A DNA stretch of 7,991 nucleotides, from assembly GCA_900549335.1 (NCBI GenBank), contig UROJ01000070.1, positions 1-7,991 on the forward strand. Direction: 5' to 3'. The stretch is from an uncultured Collinsella sp. (GTDB lineage: Bacteria; Actinomycetota; Coriobacteriia; Coriobacteriales; Coriobacteriaceae). The position numbers were made by a program, and so were the translations under genes. Positions 1-6,223 of this stretch are shown piece after piece (positions within the stretch are counted from its first letter, which is position 1; every line of letters starts with the position of its first letter). Below the pieces are notes generated by a model that ran no database searches, was not told the origin of the DNA, and saw nothing but the letters and a program-made list of their open reading frames with translations.

Positions 1-39
1 ATTGATACCGCCTATACGCACGGAAGGGTTGTGGAAAAG

Positions 40-564
40 ATGGTCAATTATGGGTTTGGTATGCCGACGCGCCTTGTTGCGGATGGAGACGTGGCTCGCT
101 GGTGCGGACGATTGGTCGCTCACTACGGTGGCACCAAGGCGCTGGTCGTGTTGGGCGGTGACAAACATACGCACGATGAGCTCGTCTCGGCGGCGCTCGG
201 CTCGCTTGATCGAGCCCTACTCGAGCGTGTGCTTTTCCACTGCGGCTCGTTTGAGGGCGACGGGGGAGACGAGCTGATCGACGAAGCCGTGGCCCTGGCG
301 ACCGACGAAGGCGTGGACTTTGTCCTGGCGATTGGCGATGCCGATACTGCTGGCTTTGCGCGCGAGCTCACGCGTCGCATGGCGGCGCTCGATGCCGGCG
401 AAGACGGCTTTGTGCCTTATGGATGCATTGTCTCGGAGGGCAAGGTGCCTGCTGTCGTGGGCACCGGCGAGGTTCCCGTTTTTGCCATTATCGCGCCCGA
501 ACTGCTGGAGGGCATCGGGTCTCCTCTGCGTGAGTTGCTCGGTAGCGTCTGCGCCGCGGCCTAA
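40..564 (+). CDS. Orphan N-terminal domain of iron-containing alcohol dehydrogenase
   Basis: The 174-residue protein resembles only the N-terminal, Rossmann-like nucleotide-binding half of group III iron-containing alcohol dehydrogenases. The opening NYGFGMPTRLV matches the usual NF-x-x-x-PTK-x-x-F start, LVVLGGDKHTHDEL corresponds to the first beta-strand and following helix, and VDFVLAIGD (residues 92-100) sits where the family has its LAxGGGSxxD loop. In this protein the loop reads GDADTAGFA, so the glycine-rich pyrophosphate-binding signature is lost. The chain stops near residue 174, whereas full enzymes have about 380-400 residues, so the Asp/His iron-binding domain is absent. Dehydrogenase activity is therefore unlikely; a regulatory or decayed paralogue is possible. 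I chose ATG 40 because GGAAGGG lies at 22-28, although the 11-nt spacing is long. GTG 31 is too close to that site, and the frame stays open to base 1, so a start outside the window cannot be excluded. Confidence 0.62.
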   Translation: MVNYGFGMPTRLVADGDVARWCGRLVAHYGGTKALVVLGGDKHTHDELVSAALGSLDRALLERVLFHCGSFEGDGGDELIDEAVALATDEGVDFVLAIGDADTAGFARELTRRMAALDAGEDGFVPYGCIVSEGKVPAVVGTGEVPVFAIIAPELLEGIGSPLRELLGSVCAAA

Positions 565-574
565 TATTTGCCAT

Positions 575-638
575 AAAAGGACGGGTTTTTTGGTTGGTAA
601 AGCGTTTGACCTGCCAAAATAAGCCTGTCCCTTTTTGA
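575..638 (+). terminator. Long imperfect hairpin with T-tract, likely terminator
   Basis: The left arm at 575-593 (AAAAGGACGGG then T6GG) is an imperfect inverted repeat of 614-636 (CCAAAATAAGCCTGTCCC then T5). Inner segments GGTAAA and TTTGACC continue the pairing towards the middle. The stem is followed directly by TTTTTGATC. It begins 11 bp after the stop of the alcohol-dehydrogenase-like gene and fits a rho-independent terminator for it. The arms are longer than needed for termination, so it may also be a member of a dispersed palindromic repeat. Confidence 0.55.
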
Positions 639-674
639 TCGGCTGCCGTTTGGGGGCGGATTGGCAACGCTCGC

Positions 675-702
675 TGATTGTAGTCTTGACCTGCGCTAGA
701 AT
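675..702 (+). promoter_or_regulatory. Candidate pgi promoter
   Basis: TAGAAT at 697-702 resembles a -10 hexamer. The best -35 at an acceptable distance is the weak TGATTG at 675-680 (16-nt spacer). TTGACC at 686-691 matches a -35 better but is too close to this -10, and no convincing -10 follows it. Transcription would start near 709, giving a leader of about 50 nt before pgi. The call rests on pattern matching only. Confidence 0.25.
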
Positions 703-761
703 AGTGGCATCTGAATGTCCGGGCGCATGGAGGCGTGCGCCCGTATGCTGAGGAGGACTCT

Positions 762-2456
762 ATGGCAACTGTTGCCGCACCTATCGATGCTACGTCGACT
801 GCCGCTTGGAAGGCACTCGAGGCTCATCAGGAGAAGCTCGAGGCCGATGGTATCGACCTCAAGGCCTGGTTCGCTGCCGATGCCGAGCGCGTGAACAAGC
901 TGAGCTTTGACGCCGGCGACCTGCACTTCGATCTGTCCAAGAACCTGGTGACTGATGAGACCGTCAAGCTGCTGTGCGATCTTGCTCGTGAGGTGAAGCT
1001 CGAGGAGCGCCGCGACGCCATGTTCTCCGGCGAGCACATTAACACCACCGAGGACCGCGCCGTCCTGCACACCGCGCTTCGCCGCCCCGCAACCGAGAAG
1101 GGCCAGCTCATCGTCGACGGCCAGGACGTTGTCGCCGACGTGCACGAGGTCCTCGATCGCATGTATGCCTTCGCCGAGCGCGTGCGCTCCGGTGAGTGGA
1201 AGGGCGTTACCGGCAAAAAGATCGAGCACCTGGTGTCCATCGGCATCGGCGGCTCCGATCTGGGCCCGGTCATGGCTTACGAGGCTCTGCGTCCCTATGC
1301 CGACGCCGGTATCGACTGCCGCTATATCTCCAACATCGACCCCAACGACCAGGCCGAGAAGCTTAAGGGCCTGGATCCCGAGACCACGCTCGTGATCATC
1401 GTCTCCAAGACCTTCACCACGCTCGAGACCCTCACCAACGCCCGCGAGGTCAAGACCTGGATGCTCGAGCAGCTCAAGGCCCAGGGCGCCATCGACGGCT
1501 CTGATGAGCAGAACGCCGAGGCCGTGGCAAAGCACTTCGTCGCCGTTTCCACCGCACTCGAGAAGGTTGAGGCCTTCGGTATCGACCCCGCCAACGCCTT
1601 CGGTTTCTGGAACTGGGTCGGCGGCCGCTACTCCGTCGACTCCGCCGTGGGCCTGTCGCTGATCGTCGTGCTCGGCCCCGAGCGCTTCCAACAGTTCCTC
1701 GAGGGCTTCCACGCCATCGACGAGTACTTCTGCAACACCCCGCTCGAGAACAACGCCGTCGCGCTGATGGGCCTGCTCAACGTCTGGTACGTCAACTTCT
1801 TCGGTTCCAAGAGCCACGCCGTGCTGCCGTACTGCCAGTACCTGCACCGTTTCCCGGCCTACCTGCAGCAGCTCACCATGGAGTCCAACGGCAAGCATGT
1901 CCGCTGGGACGGCAGCGCTGTGACCTCCGATACCGGTGAGATCTTCTGGGGCGAGCCCGGCACCAACGGTCAGCATGCCTTCTACCAGCTGCTGCACCAG
2001 GGCACTGTGGTGGTTCCGGCCGATTTCATTGCCTTTGCCAATACCGCCAACCCTGCGACCGATAGCGGTCAGGACGTGCATGAGCTGTTCCTAGGCAACT
2101 TCCTGGCCCAGACCAAGGCGCTCGCCTTTGGCAAGACTGCCGACGAGGTTCGTGCCGAGGGCACGCCCGAGCAGATCGTCCCGGCCCGTTGCTTTGAGGG
2201 CAACCGCCCGACGACCTCGATCTTCGGTGACACGCTGACCCCGTTCGCGCTCGGCGAGCTCATCGCCCTGTACGAGCACATCACGTTTGTCGAGGGCACG
2301 GTCTGGGGCATCGACTCCTACGACCAGTGGGGCGTCGAGCTGGGCAAGCAGCTTGCCAAGCAGATCACCCCGGCCTTCCACGATGACGCCGCCAAAGCCG
2401 AGCAGGACGCTTCGACCCAGGCGCTCATCGAGTTCTACCGCGCTCACCGCAAGTAG
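762..2456 (+). CDS. pgi: Glucose-6-phosphate isomerase
   Basis: This cytosolic enzyme interconverts glucose 6-phosphate and fructose 6-phosphate in glycolysis and gluconeogenesis. The 564-residue protein is full length for the long bacterial/eukaryotic PGI type (about 550). The sugar-phosphate-binding region GIGGSDLGP is followed by [12 protein letters not shown] signature 1 is WVGGRYS (Arg289) and signature 2 is FDQ-like [10 protein letters not shown]. Aligned by motif with E. coli Pgi, the catalytic residues are all present: Glu374 in MESNGK, His405 in GEPGTNGQH, and Lys529 in GVELGK. ATG 762 is preferred because AGGAGG at 751-756 precedes it by 5 nt; the in-frame GTG at 735 lacks a ribosome binding site. 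Codon choice is strongly biased (many CTG, GCC, AAG, GAG), as expected for a highly expressed central-metabolism gene. It appears monocistronic, bounded by hairpins on both sides. Confidence 0.98.
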   Translation: MATVAAPIDATSTAAWKALEAHQEKLEADGIDLKAWFAADAERVNKLSFDAGDLHFDLSKNLVTDETVKLLCDLAREVKLEERRDAMFSGEHINTTEDRAVLHTALRRPATEKGQLIVDGQDVVADVHEVLDRMYAFAERVRSGEWKGVTGKKIEHLVSIGIGGSDLGPVMAYEALRPYADAGIDCRYISNIDPNDQAEKLKGLDPETTLVIIVSKTFTTLETLTNAREVKTWMLEQLKAQGAIDGSDEQNAEAVAKHFVAVSTALEKVEAFGIDPANAFGFWNWVGGRYSVDSAVGLSLIVVLGPERFQQFLEGFHAIDEYFCNTPLENNAVALMGLLNVWYVNFFGSKSHAVLPYCQYLHRFPAYLQQLTMESNGKHVRWDGSAVTSDTGEIFWGEPGTNGQHAFYQLLHQGTVVVPADFIAFANTANPATDSGQDVHELFLGNFLAQTKALAFGKTADEVRAEGTPEQIVPARCFEGNRPTTSIFGDTLTPFALGELIALYEHITFVEGTVWGIDSYDQWGVELGKQLAKQITPAFHDDAAKAEQDASTQALIEFYRAHRK

Positions 2457-2488
2457 TCGCTGCTGTTAACGCATCGCGTCTTATAGTC

Positions 2489-2527
2489 AGGGGCCCGTAT
2501 CCTATCGGATGCGGGCCCCTTTGCTTT
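2489..2527 (+). terminator. Intrinsic terminator of pgi
   Basis: A 14-bp stem, AGGGGCCCGTATCC (2489-2502) against GGATGCGGGCCCCT (2507-2520), has a single G-T pair and a TATC loop. It is followed by TTGCTTT. It lies 32 bp after the pgi stop. On the opposite strand the same hairpin would meet transcripts from the convergent operon, but the tail there (GACTATAA) is poor in T, so it is mainly a + strand terminator. Confidence 0.9.
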
Positions 2528-2597
2528 GCCGTGGTCCCGGGGCGCACGGCCTTTGTGGAATATCGCCGGGGCGCCGCGCGCTGCGAGAACCCTGTGC

Positions 2598-3902
2598 CTA
2601 GATCTCGGCCTCCGCATGGCCTCGCTGCGCCTCGGGCAGCTCCCCGTAGAGCGGATGGTCTTCGAGCCTAAAGCGCTCGACCTGTTCGGGAGTGCGACCG
2701 CGTACAAAGAGCCACGAGCGATCAATCGGCGTCGCCATGAGCGTGCTGGGCAGCGCGTCGGCGCGGTCGGAAAACACCCGGGCACTCTCGGGATCCTGGA
2801 ACGCCAGCACCAGATGCGTGTCGCAGTTGCCCATGATGGAGCGAGCGCGCGCTTCGCCATAGAGCGCATCGAGCTGGTTGGTCGACTGCAGCAGCAGCGT
2901 TGCCCAGATGTTGCGGCTTCGGATAATCGAGAGCACGTTGTCGATCTGGGGGATCTGCAGATTTGCGAAGTCATCGAGCATAAAGCGCACGGGCACGGGC
3001 AGGCTGCCGTCGGGCTGCCTATCGGCCTCACGAATGAGGCCCATAAACGCCTGCGAAATAAAGAGGCCGGTCAGCGGATCGAGATTGCGGTCAATATCGC
3101 TCACGGTTACAAACAGGGCGCAGGGGGTGTGTCCCATGGAAGCGAAGTCCACCTGATGGCACTCACGATAGAGCTGTGCCGCACCGTCGAATCCCAGACA
3201 CATGACCTTTTCGGCAAGGATGCCGACGATGCTCGCGTGCATGCGCTCGGCATTTTGCGTAATGGCGTAGCGCCGCCATAGCGAGAGGGCATAGCTTTGG
3301 GGGTCGGTCGTGATCAGGTCGTCAAACAATCGACCCGTGGCACCGTCCTGCAGGTGCTCGATCAGCTTGATGACCGAGCTGATCGTCTGCTCGTCGGCGG
3401 GTAGCTGTTCGGTGACGTAGGCGATAAGACACGACAGCAGGTTTGCCGCCGCATGATCCCAAAAAGGCTGGTTGTTGTCCTCGATGGGGCAGATGGCCTT
3501 TGCCACCGAGAGGATGTCCTGCTGGTTGGGCCTGCCGTCCGCCTTGCGGCGAATGTGCCTCAGGGGGTTGTAGCCGCAGCGCTCGATGCCGGGCGCAAGG
3601 GCCGGGACGGTGTTGAGGTCGGCGAAGTTGAGACATTGCACGCGGTAACCGTGGGCTGCCAGCACGGGTCCCACTTCGCGACAGAGCGTGCCTTTGGTGT
3701 CGAGCACGATGTAGCTTGCGTTCATTTGCAGCAGGTTGGGCTTGAGGACGTTTCGGGTCTTGCCGGCTCCCGAGGGGCCGATCACAAGTGCATTGTTGTT
3801 GAGTCCCGTTTGGCGGGTGTCGCAGGAAAGCGTTCGATCCTTGGCGAGGATGGTGGACGATGCGGACTCAGATGCGGCGAGACGGCTGGCGAGGTTAGAC
3901 AT
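2598..3902 (-). CDS. VirD4/TraG-type coupling ATPase lacking the membrane domain
   Basis: The 434-residue protein belongs to the type IV coupling protein ATPases (VirD4/TraG/TraD group of the FtsK-HerA superfamily), which normally pump DNA or protein substrates to a type IV secretion channel. Walker A is GPSGAGKTR at residues 42-50, and PNLLQMNASYIVLDTKG directly after it is characteristic of the Gram-positive conjugative-element subgroup. A helical insert lies roughly at 125-250. Walker B is RFMLDDFANL at 306-315, followed by SIIRSRNIWATLLLQS (Gln339) and GNCDTHLVLAFQDPES. The C-terminal part LFVRGRTPEQVERF also matches the family. The usual N-terminal transmembrane helices are missing: the Walker A starts only 41 residues in, so the protein should be soluble. 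The second Walker B acidic residue is Asp311 instead of the usual Glu. AAGGAGG (3909-3915) lies 6 nt before the ATG, and the first 8 bp overlap the end of the ClpP-like gene, implying translational coupling. Confidence 0.9.
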   Translation of the reverse strand: MSNLASRLAASESASSTILAKDRTLSCDTRQTGLNNNALVIGPSGAGKTRNVLKPNLLQMNASYIVLDTKGTLCREVGPVLAAHGYRVQCLNFADLNTVPALAPGIERCGYNPLRHIRRKADGRPNQQDILSVAKAICPIEDNNQPFWDHAAANLLSCLIAYVTEQLPADEQTISSVIKLIEHLQDGATGRLFDDLITTDPQSYALSLWRRYAITQNAERMHASIVGILAEKVMCLGFDGAAQLYRECHQVDFASMGHTPCALFVTVSDIDRNLDPLTGLFISQAFMGLIREADRQPDGSLPVPVRFMLDDFANLQIPQIDNVLSIIRSRNIWATLLLQSTNQLDALYGEARARSIMGNCDTHLVLAFQDPESARVFSDRADALPSTLMATPIDRSWLFVRGRTPEQVERFRLEDHPLYGELPEAQRGHAEAEI

Positions 3903-4512
3903 GGGCGACCTCCTTGGTGGTCGAGAGGATTTCGTGGGCAAAGCCGAGCTCGACGGCGCGCTCGGCCGAAAGGTAGGTGTCTTTTGCAGTGAGGGACTGG
4001 ATGCGCTTGGGCGTGAGGCCGCTGCGGTCCGAGAGGATTTGCGTGAGGGTCTTGCGGGTCTGCATGAGACGCCGGCTGGTTTCCTGCAGCGCAAGTGCCG
4101 AGCCGCCTGCCCCCTGGGGGATCAGCGGGTCGTGAATCATGAGCTCTGCATGGGGCGCCATACGGCGATCGTCGCCGCCCATAAAGATCACGGCGCCCAT
4201 GGACGCGGCGAATTCCAGGCAGACGGTGCGGATGGGGCACGATGCGAGGCGCATGGCGTCATAGATCGCAAGACCCGATCGCACGCTTCCGCCGGCGCTG
4301 GCGACAAATATGGTGATGGGGCGGCTGGGGTCGGTGGCATCGAGCAGGCGGATCTGCTGGCATAGGTCGTGGGCCATCGGGGTTTCGATGTTTCCCATGA
4401 CGGAGAGCTCGCGACGGGCGAGCATCTCATCGTAAATGCTGGTGAGCGTGATGCCTCGGGCGGATTCACGCATGGTGAGGGGGCTGATGATGGGGGAATG
4501 ATTGGTGTCCAT
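3895..4512 (-). CDS. ClpP-family serine peptidase
   Basis: The 205-residue protein is a member of the ClpP (S14) family, whose members form barrel-shaped oligomers that degrade polypeptides fed in by a partner ATPase. The catalytic triad is visible by motif alignment with E. coli ClpP: Ser104 in AASMGA, His127 in MIHDPL, and Asp178 in AKDTYLSAE. SAGGSVRSGLAIYDAM (72-87) is the substrate-strand glycine-rich segment, with SAGG in place of the usual SPGG. Length is close to canonical ClpP (about 195-207). The Ser-His interval is two residues shorter than in E. coli, and the LSDRSGLTPKRIQ helix replaces the usual LxxHTGQ segment, so it is a divergent paralogue, not the housekeeping enzyme. No signal peptide is apparent. 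AAGGAG (4519-4524) is 6 nt before the ATG. It follows the unknown gene after 62-63 nt and overlaps the coupling ATPase gene by 8 bp. Its substrate is not evident. Confidence 0.9.
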   Translation of the reverse strand: MDTNHSPIISPLTMRESARGITLTSIYDEMLARRELSVMGNIETPMAHDLCQQIRLLDATDPSRPITIFVASAGGSVRSGLAIYDAMRLASCPIRTVCLEFAASMGAVIFMGGDDRRMAPHAELMIHDPLIPQGAGGSALALQETSRRLMQTRKTLTQILSDRSGLTPKRIQSLTAKDTYLSAERAVELGFAHEILSTTKEVAHV

Positions 4513-4575
4513 GAGGACTCCTTTCTGTTGGTTGTGTTGTGGAATAGGATTGTTGCCCGCGGAGGGGCTGGCGGG

Positions 4576-5466
4576 CTACAGGGTTCGTCCGAGCCTGAGA
4601 TCGAGCTCGGTTGTGGGGCAGGCTGCCTGTTCGTGCGGCTCGCAAGCGCCAAGGGCTCCAAAGCGATAGAGCGTTGCGGCGGGCGTGGTGTAGGCGAGCC
4701 GCAGCTGATGCTCGACAGGGGCACATCCGTCATTTTTGTAATGAGCCGCGTAGTACTGCGCGATGCTGGCGTTCATCTCGCTGCCATTGCGATGGCGCTC
4801 AAACTGGCGTCTGCAGGTCTCGATGATCTTTGCTACCGACTTGGGTGCCGTCGCGGGAACAAGGGCGAGATAGCCCTCAAATAGCTCGTTGATGCTCAGG
4901 AGACACAGCAGGTCGATCAGCGTCCTTATGGCTGCTCCCTCGGCAGAAAAATGCGCGGTCATGCGGTTATATCGGTTGCGGTCGACGATGGCCGCATGGG
5001 GTCTTGGAGTTTTCTGCCCTGTGGTCCCGGGCTTTTGCCGCGCCTGTGTATTGAGCTCGACGTTGCAGCGCTTGAGGCCGTCCAACGGAAGGAACAGTGC
5101 GGTGCGCAGGGTGTTCCGCTTGCTTTCGAGTTCATGACGCTCGTCGGGTTCCCATTCGAGCTTGAGTTTCGTGTCGAGCGCCGTAAGCATATGGGCTAGG
5201 CAGCCTACGGTAAGAACGTACGAATCGTTGTCGCGTTTTGGGGCATAGGGGTCTGTCAGCTTGCGAATGTCGGGGTCGCCCATGATCTTTGTGCAGCGCT
5301 TCAGCAGTTGAGGGTGGTCGGCCAAGATCGTCGCGAGCGGTAGCGACGCGTAGTTCTTGATGGTCGCGGCGGCAAAGGCGGCGTCATATTCGTTTGCATA
5401 TGCTCGCTCAATGCGGGCATCCAGAATGCTTTTCTTATCGCCGTCTTCAGCGTGGTGGTTTGTCAT
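4576..5466 (-). CDS. Unrecognised 296-residue protein, first gene of the operon
   Basis: I do not recognise a family. The protein looks soluble and mostly helical, with no signal peptide or clear membrane segment. Visible parts are a charged N-terminus (residues 1-30); a helical block, LPLATILADHPQLLKRCTKIM (about 42-62, shown in part); a Leu/Glu/Arg-rich block ending near 128; a basic, Pro/Gly/Thr-rich linker at 138-168; a Leu-rich amphipathic helix around 178-203 (LIDLLCLLSINELFEGYLAL); a basic helix at 211-228; and a C-terminal region with Tyr pairs and three scattered Cys (248, 275, 283). ATG 5466 is chosen because GGAG at 5472-5475 sits 5 nt upstream; the frame continues 52 codons further to 5622 but without a ribosome binding site there. 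After its TAG, a 6-bp hairpin (4555-4576) with no T-tract precedes the ClpP-like gene. Cotranscription with the peptidase and ATPase suggests a shared task, which the sequence does not reveal. Confidence 0.78.
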   Translation of the reverse strand: MTNHHAEDGDKKSILDARIERAYANEYDAAFAAATIKNYASLPLATILADHPQLLKRCTKIMGDPDIRKLTDPYAPKRDNDSYVLTVGCLAHMLTALDTKLKLEWEPDERHELESKRNTLRTALFLPLDGLKRCNVELNTQARQKPGTTGQKTPRPHAAIVDRNRYNRMTAHFSAEGAAIRTLIDLLCLLSINELFEGYLALVPATAPKSVAKIIETCRRQFERHRNGSEMNASIAQYYAAHYKNDGCAPVEHQLRLAYTTPAATLYRFGALGACEPHEQAACPTTELDLRLGRTL

Positions 5467-5480
5467 AGCTTCTCCAATCG

Positions 5481-5560
5481 GTTGATGTTCGTGCTGTTTG
5501 TTGATGTGTTGGTTGTCGTGAGTGATGTGCTTGCCGTGGGTGATGTGCTGACGTTGGGGT
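5481..5560 (-). repeat. Four imperfect C/A-rich leader repeats
   Basis: GATGT cores occur at 5484, 5503, 5524 and 5542 (spacing 19, 21 and 18), within longer similar units such as GTGATGTGCT, present twice exactly. On the - strand they read as ACATC-containing, C/A-rich repeats just upstream of the first operon gene. Such a leader would be weakly structured in RNA. Read in the frame of the downstream gene they would encode a His-rich stretch, but the ribosome binding site favours the later start. Confidence 0.55.
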
Positions 5561-5784
5561 GCTATGCGGTTTTCAATGAGCCCGTGAGGCAGTTGCTGCA
5601 GGGGCGGGATGGAACGGCCCATGCAAGGCGGAAGGCATCGTGCTCAAAATCGAGACAGCAATGCCCTGGGTGCCTCACATGTGGCAGTTACCTCATTAAG
5701 TTGTCATTGCGTTTGGGGTTGTACTTTGCCGATCTTCCTTCTCTTACACGCTGAAAACTGAAACTTCATATGCTCGATCTACTT

Positions 5785-5805
5785 AAAACCGCAACGGCGG
5801 TCTTT
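5785..5805. terminator. Small bidirectional terminator-like hairpin
   Basis: ACCGC (5788-5792) pairs with GCGGT (5797-5801) around an AACG loop. A-rich sequence lies before it and CTTTTATC after it. On the - strand the stem GCGG is followed by TTTTAAG. It could end a transcript in either direction, for instance one coming from the foldback region on the - strand. The stem is only 5 bp. Confidence 0.35.
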
Positions 5806-5902
5806 TATCAACTTATATGTCGGAACGTGTCTTTGCAAGTACTTTTTTGCGTTTGTTTCAAATGGGGTGGTTTTGCAACCGTCACGCGCCACGCTATGCG
5901 AA

Positions 5903-6024
5903 CGTGCCCCTTTTCTGTTGTCGGTCGGATACGATGAGTCGCGTGACGTCGTCAGAGGTCGAATTCGACCGCTAACGACGTTGTGCAGCTCATCATTTCT
6001 GGTCGCAAACAGTAAAGGGGCATG
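5903..6024. repeat. 122-nt foldback (long near-perfect palindrome)
   Basis: Both halves pair symmetrically about the centre between 5963 and 5964, with no loop at the DNA level. I scored all 61 position pairs by eye: 45 Watson-Crick, 8 G-T and 8 mismatched. The centre is a perfect 14-bp palindrome, GGTCGAATTCGACC (5957-5970). Other perfect blocks are ACGTCGT/ACGACGT (5946-5952 with 5975-5981), GATGAG/CTCATC (5933-5938 with 5989-5994), and GTGCCCCTTT-type outer arms (5905-5913 with 6014-6022). Weak pairing continues outward to about 5889 and 6038. No protein function is indicated. It could be a miniature inverted-repeat element, a dispersed palindromic repeat, or the gene for a rod-like RNA. 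Confidence 0.9.
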
Positions 6025-6084
6025 AGGGTGTATTGAGGGGGGGATGTCTTGCTGTCGGCATCCGCGTGCGGTGCCATTCGCTGT

Positions 6085-6104
6085 CTGTAAATATACGTTT
6101 ACAG
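6085..6104. promoter_or_regulatory. Inverted repeat, candidate operator
   Basis: CTGTAAA (6085-6091) and TTTACAG (6098-6104) form a perfect 7-bp inverted repeat with a 6-nt spacer. The size and spacing suit a dimeric helix-turn-helix repressor. It lies 120 bp upstream of deoC, and its regulator is unknown. Confidence 0.4.
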
Positions 6105-6127
6105 CTAATTTCATACCACTTGTCGGA

Positions 6128-6148
6128 ATGCGGACGCTGTCCTTGCAT
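6128..6148 (+). promoter_or_regulatory. Bulged hairpin in the deoC upstream region
   Basis: ATGCGGAC (6128-6135) pairs with GTCC (6139-6142) and GCAT (6145-6148) around a GCT loop, with a two-T bulge. It may be part of a structured deoC leader if transcription starts upstream of it. It is a short feature and could be chance. Confidence 0.25.
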
Positions 6149-6165
6149 GTCGGGCGTACATTGAA

Positions 6166-6189
6166 CGTGGTTTTTCGCGTGAAACCACG
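6166..6189. promoter_or_regulatory. Inverted repeat just upstream of deoC, candidate operator
   Basis: CGTGGTTT (6166-6173) and AAACCACG (6182-6189) form a perfect 8-bp inverted repeat with an 8-nt spacer, ending 21 bp before the ribosome binding site and 34 bp before the deoC ATG. Its position fits a repressor site overlapping the promoter or early leader; it could also fold as an RNA hairpin. There is no T-tract, so it is not a typical terminator. Confidence 0.45.
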
Positions 6190-6223
6190 AATCGGTTGTC
6201 AGTCCTGAACAAGGAGGCCCAGC

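Larger units (their letters stand above)
5467..6223. other. Divergent intergenic region, 757 bp, without a supported gene
   Basis: The region separates the - strand operon from the + strand deoC and must contain both promoters, though I find no convincing -35/-10 pair. It is visibly lower in GC than its flanks. Two ORFs of about 100-110 codons cross it (5452-5754 on + and 5779-6114 on -), but neither has a ribosome binding site or a recognisable protein. Contents are the C/A leader repeats, a small terminator-like hairpin near 5788, the 122-nt foldback at 5903-6024, and three inverted repeats between 6085 and 6189. Confidence 0.6.

Noticed and set aside
696..2081. 461-codon open frame on the - strand opposite pgi
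   Set aside because: It is antisense to an unmistakable pgi with intact catalytic motifs. Long antisense frames are expected from the biased GC-rich codons, and the translation matches no known protein.
2528..2550. GCCGTG/CACGGC hairpin as terminator of the - strand operon
   Set aside because: The stem is only 6 bp with an 11-nt loop, and no T-tract follows on the - strand. No clear terminator for that operon is seen.
2526..3281. 251-codon open frame on + opposite the coupling ATPase
   Set aside because: It is antisense to the Walker A/B-bearing gene, has no ribosome binding site, and its translation has no recognisable motif.
3453..4365. Two overlapping + strand frames opposite the ATPase and ClpP-like genes
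   Set aside because: They lie opposite conserved catalytic segments of the ClpP-like and ATPase genes and lack start signals, so they are shadow frames.
5452..5754. 100-codon + strand frame over the operon leader
   Set aside because: It overlaps the start of the better supported - strand gene, and its Val/Leu-rich start is just the complement of the C/A repeats.
5903..6024. CRISPR, integron attC or retron interpretation of the foldback
   Set aside because: There are no repeat-spacer units, no Cas genes, no integrase and no reverse transcriptase in the window.
5779..6114. 111-codon - strand frame across the foldback
   Set aside because: There is no ribosome binding site before its ATG, the composition looks non-coding, and the frame is explained by the palindrome. 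Conservation in related strains could change this view.
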